Shown: positions 59,266-64,000 of the stretch, piece by piece
Layout of the letters: the number at the start of each line of letters is the position of its first letter
Numbering within the stretch: the stretch's first letter is position 1
NCBI GenBank assembly: GCA_963930655.1
Contig: OZ005617.1
Location: 5,272,501 to 5,336,500 of the forward strand
From: Myrica gale
Taxonomy: Eukaryota; Streptophyta; Magnoliopsida; Fagales; Myricaceae
Reading direction: 5' to 3'
Length of the DNA stretch: 64,000 nt
Position numbers and translations under genes: made by a program
Notes under the pieces: model-generated
Seen by the model: the letters and a program-made list of their open reading frames with translations, nothing else
Told to the model about the DNA's origin: nothing
Database searches by the model: none

Positions 59266-60133
59266 ATAGGACTATAATTCCTATTCCATATATGGTAATT
59301 AAATGATGGGATCCGGTAATAACACCGAAAGTTAAAGGCTAAAGTGATAAAGACAGAGTCCTTTCGAGCAAGAAAAACACAAGTTGAGGCAAATATATCT
59401 CGTTCTCCAAAACGTAGGGCAACGACCACTTTTATCCCTTTACGTCTCCTCCTGGTAGCTCCAACAAAAAAAAAATCTTTCACTCACTCAAACACTGCTG
59501 GAATAATTGAAGTAAATAAGCAAAAAACATCTCATCAAAGTAAGAACATAGCAGTAAAGAAATCGTGCTACTCTAGATAATGTGATCAGTTTGATTTATG
59601 GCCTCTTCCATATCTTCTAATCATATCATTCGTCCTCCCTTCAAATGGATTGTTGTCCTCAAGGCACTGAAACAAATTTTGCCTTTAGTGGCAAATTTTT
59701 TAGCGATCAAAATGATTCCATCTCTAAAAGTCATTACGAGCAAAAACCTATATCGTGGATGAATCTCATGCAGGAAGTAGCGTGAGATGGCAGAAAACTC
59801 TGTTTGAACCACCAAATTTCGTTCGAACAAGTTTCTGTAACAAAATAACAGATTCATCACCTAAGCAGTGACAAGAATAATCTTCGTTGAGCATATAAGA
59901 ACTTCAAACTATAAAATAATGTCATAAGGCTTGCATTTCAAAAGTTAGAACCATACAAAGATAAACCTACATAAATCCTAACTAACACCAGACTGTAAAA
60001 GAAACCTAAAAAGATCCCAAAAATGGATCAAGAAAATCACTATATGCTTCGTGCTAGTAATAAAAGCACCAACAACCTGGCTGTAATGGGTTAAAAGATT
60101 TTTTCAAAACAGTTTTGTTCCCAACTAGTTTGA
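59266..60133. other. Intergenic, no gene seen
   Basis: No coding exon or RNA gene was recognised in this spacer downstream of the hAT element. Confidence 0.45.
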
Positions 60134-60507
60134 GGGGATGTTTGTTTAGTAAAAAATTGTAAATTTTTTAAGATTTTGATAGAATTGTGAATATTTATGT
60201 AGATTGGAGTTTTATAGGTTTTTGTATAAAAGTGAGTGAAAAATTGTAAAGATATCTAATTTTTGTTGGAGTTTGTAAAAGACGTAGAGAGAGATCATTT
60301 GATATAATTGTTTAATAAAAAAGTATTGAAGTTAGGTGAAAATGTATGGAGAGAGAATATTTGTTATACTTTTTTTAAAGTAATGAAATTTGTGTGAAAA
60401 GTTGTTGGAGATTGTGTAAAATGTACTGATGTTTATGTATGATTTTTTGATATTTCGGATGTTCTTTTTATAAATTTTATTGAATACTTCTATATACGAA
60501 CATACCC
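60134..60507. mobile_element. MITE of the GATGTTCG family
   Basis: The ends are GGGGATGTTTG and CGAACATACCC, with flanks TGA and TTA. The interior TTGATATAATTGTTTAATAA and GTTGTTGGAGATTGTGTAAA match the element at 10308. Confidence 0.6.
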
Positions 60508-61689
60508 TTAGAAAACAAAAGGTACCCTTCTTCCGGAAGATCTGCAAAAGTCTTAAAAGTCTTTTTTGCTTTTTGCTAAAACATCAAATCTTAATCTAAA
60601 TGGATTTCTTGGGCTGAGCTCAATTCTACTAGACTTAGGGGATCTTATTGTCGTCTCTCAAAGCCTTGATAACTTGCTCAACATGTGCTCTGAATTTTCA
60701 TATGAATGGCGGTGGGCTTGTCCTCTGAATTTTGGGCATGTGGGTTTTGTAGGAGTTGTGATTTCCTTTGTTGCCTTGTTGGTTCAAAATATGTGATGAA
60801 ATGCTGATTGTGTGGAATGCTTATTGCTTCAGTGGGTAGAGATTTTCTTTATGGAATGCTTATTGTTGTATGGGTCGAATTTGTTTTATTCTCTCTGGTT
60901 GTGTACGTGTGGTTTTTAGATTGGCGATGCAAGTAAAGGGATATATTTGTGCATCTCAAACAAATGACTTATGTTTTCTGCTTTTACAAGTATAGATTGT
61001 TTTTTTCGTCTTCCCTTCTAAAATTTATTAACTCTTGCATTGTGATTTGCAAGTGATTTTCTAAATTAATAAGTGCTCGATTGTTTTCTTCTCCCCCACT
61101 ATCAGTAGGGAAGGATATATTGATTTACTTATTTATTATTTTCGGCTTTCTAATATATGTAGATAATTTCTCAATTAAGCTCCAATTATATCTAATACTG
61201 CTTTGGTATGTATAATGTTAAAGAAACTTTGACTTAAGAGCTTAAGATAAAGAGAACTTCAGTTTAGTTAACAGTTTGAAGGAGAGATGTATAAAGATTC
61301 CTTATGGGAGTGACACCGGCTCTCACAAAAGGTGGCATGGGAGGTATCATGCCTACCCAAGAATGAAGGGGGATTGAGTTTGACCAAATTATGATGAAAC
61401 AAGAATATATAATATGATCTTGGTTGCTTGTTTCCATGTTTTATTTAGACCGAAGAATCATGCTTTCGAATACATAATAGGATCTAACCCCGTGTATTGG
61501 GCTTGTACAAAATATGCGTCATGAATATATATGTTTTTTTTTGTTGAAACCAGACATATTATAGATACATGAATATATATGTTTGTATTGAGAATTGTAT
61601 ATAAATTATGTGTTTCCATCTCAAGTCATGAAATAAATCTAAATCAAAGTTCCTAAATATGACAGAGATATTTTATAATGTTTTTGTTT
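60508..61689. other. Intergenic, no gene seen
   Basis: A 76-codon frame at 60566-60796 has no recognised domain. The remainder is AT-rich spacer. Confidence 0.45.
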
Positions 61690-61910
61690 TGGGGTAATGT
61701 CATTTTGCGCCCCTTAAGTATGAAGCAATTGCAATCGAGCCCCCTTAAGTATCAAAACTGCGATTTACGCCCCATAAATTTTAGACATTTTCAATCTTCG
61801 CCCCCCATCCAATTTTCCGTCAAAAGTCACGAAATTCGGCATCACGTGCGTCGCACATGCCCCAATCACACCTGTTTTTACCAAAATACCCTTAGTAAGT
61901 GAGACCAAAT
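61690..61910. repeat. Single arm of a GCCCCTTAAG-type foldback repeat
   Basis: TTTTGCGCCCCTTAAGTATG, GAGCCCCCTTAAGTATC and TACGCCCCATAAATTTTAG are spaced modules typical of long-TIR elements that precede or follow captured sequence. No second arm was found in the window. Confidence 0.4.
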
Positions 61911-62055
61911 CACTTACCTCTGCCCTGTACTCTTTGCGCAGATTTTGTCTGTCTCTCTCTCTCTCTCTTAGAAAACCAAGAACACTCTTCCAACCACTTT
62001 ATTGAAATTCTTTCGCATGCCATGGCATCTGGCCTCCCATCCAACCTATCTCGCA

Positions 62056-62125
62056 CTATCTCAGGAAGAAAATAGAGTATTCCTTTCCAACTATCTCAGG
62101 AAGAAAACAGAGTATTCCTTTCCAA
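62056..62125. repeat. 35-bp tandem duplication
   Basis: Two adjacent copies starting CTATCTCAGGAAGAAAA (62056-62090 and 62091-62125) differ by one base. They lie just before the pectate lyase relic. Confidence 0.9.
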
Positions 62126-62159
62126 CTATCTCACACTTACTTTTTCATTCGCAGGAGCA

Positions 62160-62720
62160 TCAATGCCTCTCTATCCCGAAGACAAACGCTCTCTTTCCAA
62201 GAAAAGGATCAACCTGCCCAATGCCTCACCGGCAACCCCATCGACGATTGCTGGCGTTGCGACCCAGACTGGAAAACACAACCGCTAAAAGCTAGCCGAC
62301 TGTGGCATCGGATTCGGAAGCAACGCCCTCAGTGGCAAAGGCGGTCAGATCTACATAGTCACCGACTCTTCCAACCTTGACCCTGTCAACCCTGATCCCG
62401 GTACCCTCCGCCACGCTGTGATACAAGACGAACCCGATTATCGTTAACGCCCTCGGTGGAAAAACGTCCACGTCATGGGCAATGGGTGTATCACTCTACA
62501 ATATGTGTCCAACGTCATCATCCACAACATACACGTCCACCACTATAAGCCCTCTGGGAACACAAACATACGGGCTTCGCCAACACATGTCGGGTGGAGG
62601 GGAAGGTCCGACGGAGACAACATCTCCATTTTCGGTTTGCGACAGCTCTGGATCGACGGCAGACGCTGAGCTTGATGGGAGAGACCGACTGCTTCTTGGC
62701 TGGAAGGGGAGATGGTAGTC
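62160..62720 (+). pseudogene. Pectate lyase (PL1) pseudogene
   Basis: Fragments in shifting frames match the plant pectate lyase order: CLTGNPIDDCWRCDPDW, then after a frameshift and stop [20 protein letters not shown] and [19 protein letters not shown]. After a further gap come VHVMGNGCITLQYVSNVIIH, NIHVHHYKPSGNT and PTHVGWRGRSDGDNISIFG, with RQLWID closing. Active enzymes cleave pectate by beta-elimination in the wall, using Ca-binding Asp residues and Arg downstream. Here the segment between HAVIQDEP and the GNGCIT block is lost, and the whole catalytic C-terminal half after WID is missing. At least two frameshifts exclude function. No introns are seen between the blocks, so it may be a processed or transposon-carried copy. 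Confidence 0.8.
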
Positions 62721-62729
62721 ATCCAATCA

Positions 62730-63740
62730 CAGTCTACTCTAGAGTTGGGTGTACCAAATGACGTTCATGAGGTTTTCAGTTAGGTCCTTGGGACCAGATT
62801 AATATGGCTATGTTAGGGGTTTGAGTCATTTTGTAAAGCCTATCATTGCGTCCTCTTCGACATTGGTACAGAGAAAGTACACTTGCTTGTGAATTAGAGG
62901 TGGGTAGATCGACAATAAAAGAGATGAGGTCGAACTAGGTAGACCTTTGGTATAATTTCTATGTATTGGACTTGTGTAGAATAGTGATACTTCTTTTAGG
63001 CGCTGGACTTTGTGTAAAATTGTTGTAGTTTTTCTATTTCACATTACATTTGTCAAATGAGATTATTTATTATGTGAAGTGAGATTTTAGAGTGCATGTT
63101 TCCACGTTCAGAGATAGCCAAATCTATTTTGGTATTGTGGTATACAAATTATGGGGATATAAATGTATTAGATTTCAAATTTCTCCAAATATGAACTTTG
63201 TTCGAACAGTTATAGCAAGATAATTGTTAGTGACTAATTTATTCCGATTGTATTTGTAAGAACTAGTTGCCCAAAGTCGAAGAAATGTCCAAGCTGGGAT
63301 AAGCGCATAACATCAACTATCGAGGCATCTAACTTGAACCGTAACGTTCTACATGATCATTTAGTTGGATTATTTTCTTTCTCGACTTATGTAAGATGGG
63401 GGTAGTGCATCTGTAATCGTCCAAAGAGATCAAACCGTTGTCACCCTGAGCTTTCTAGTTTTGTATTCTTCATTCAGTTCGTCCGGGAAGTAGGGTCTTA
63501 TTTGGGTATTTCTGGCACGTGATTTTTCTTTGTATATGCTGAAGTTTTGGGTTTTGTTTCATTCGGTTGACTACTGGTTTTGTGGACCTGTAGTCAACAT
63601 CCGGGCTACGCCTAGATGCTCAAATCTCTATGCCATGAAAACATCCATAGTAGGCTTGATCTCTTTGAATTCAGGGTCTGAAGTTAAAATTCGGGGTCTG
63701 TGCTCAGCCCATCTACAGTTACCCTCCCGGGCCCGTTCTA
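62730..63740. other. Intergenic, no gene seen
   Basis: No domain or RNA gene was recognised. Confidence 0.45.
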
Positions 63741-63930
63741 TTGTTGAACATAGACCATTCTATTTTCAATTACTCCTATTGGACATTATTGGAAATCTCA
63801 ATTACTAGAGAAAATAGCCAATATGCTCCTTATAAGTTTGTGACATCCCTCACTTCTTAAGGCGTCTTTTGGAGTTGAGTTAGACCCATCTTTCACATAT
63901 TGTGTAAATTCTAATATGGTATCAGATGCA
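63741..63930 (+). mobile_element. LTR 3' edge with primer-binding site, Copia-like
   Basis: GGCGTCTTTTGGAGTTGAG and TTAGACCCA are typical of the ends of a common plant Copia-like LTR. TGGTATCAGATGC at 63917 follows, a slightly altered tRNA-iMet primer site. The element would continue past 64000. Confidence 0.5.
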
Positions 63931-64000
63931 GGTTCCTAATTTTTGGTCTACCGTCACTCGTTTCCATGTGTTGGCTTGGATGTCCTCCCGCCACAAGTGA

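Overview
This is nuclear DNA from a flowering plant, probably a eudicot. It is AT-rich, with intron-containing genes (GT-AG introns), a conserved plant microRNA and dense transposon debris. Only a small share of the 64 kb is host coding sequence. There is no operon structure, no CRISPR array and no rRNA gene.

Host genes, left to right. A two-exon cytochrome P450 of the CYP78A family lies on the minus strand (15469-17314). A five-exon Mediator subunit 10 gene lies on the plus strand (29709-31237). It converges on a two-exon class I homeodomain-leucine zipper gene of the ATHB7/ATHB12 type on the minus strand (32275-32959). A MIR166 microRNA gene lies on the plus strand, with the exact canonical mature sequence at 42115-42135. 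An intronless MYC-type bHLH gene resembling bHLH14 lies on the plus strand (55120-56562). A frameshifted pectate lyase relic sits at 62160-62720. The genes do not form one pathway. Most are regulators of development or stress and hormone response: P450-controlled organ growth, Mediator, ABA-type HD-Zip, miR166, and a jasmonate-type bHLH.

Mobile DNA fills much of the remainder. Positions 1-4150 are a Mutator-like element (MULE) with terminal inverted repeats (TIRs) of about 365 and 445 bp; it carries a GRF zinc-finger gene and a relic of an acidic-tailed protein. A CACTA-type subterminal repeat array ends at 7595. A large palindrome occupies 11206-12369. A hAT family with CAGTGGCGG-type ends recurs. 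Three copies can be bounded by target-site duplications (TSDs): 36095-37586, 50033-51536 and 56755-59265. Two or three more are only ends (5962, 29030, perhaps 48510).

The copy at 50033-51536 is the most notable object here. It has a perfect 8-bp TSD and carries a piece of a receptor-like kinase gene upstream of its decayed transposase. The copy at 56755 landed about 190 bp downstream of the bHLH stop codon and was then invaded by a 1.45-kb LTR-like unit and a small foldback element. Several short MITEs have recognisable TSDs (10308, 19379, 45751, 46210). Copia and other LTR remnants with tRNA-iMet-type primer sites lie at 49.3-49.8 kb, 34.3-35.9 kb and 63.9 kb.

All calls come from reading the sequence. 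Family names rest on recognisable motifs; TE boundaries rest on inverted repeats and TSDs where stated. Start sites, UTRs and expression are inferred.
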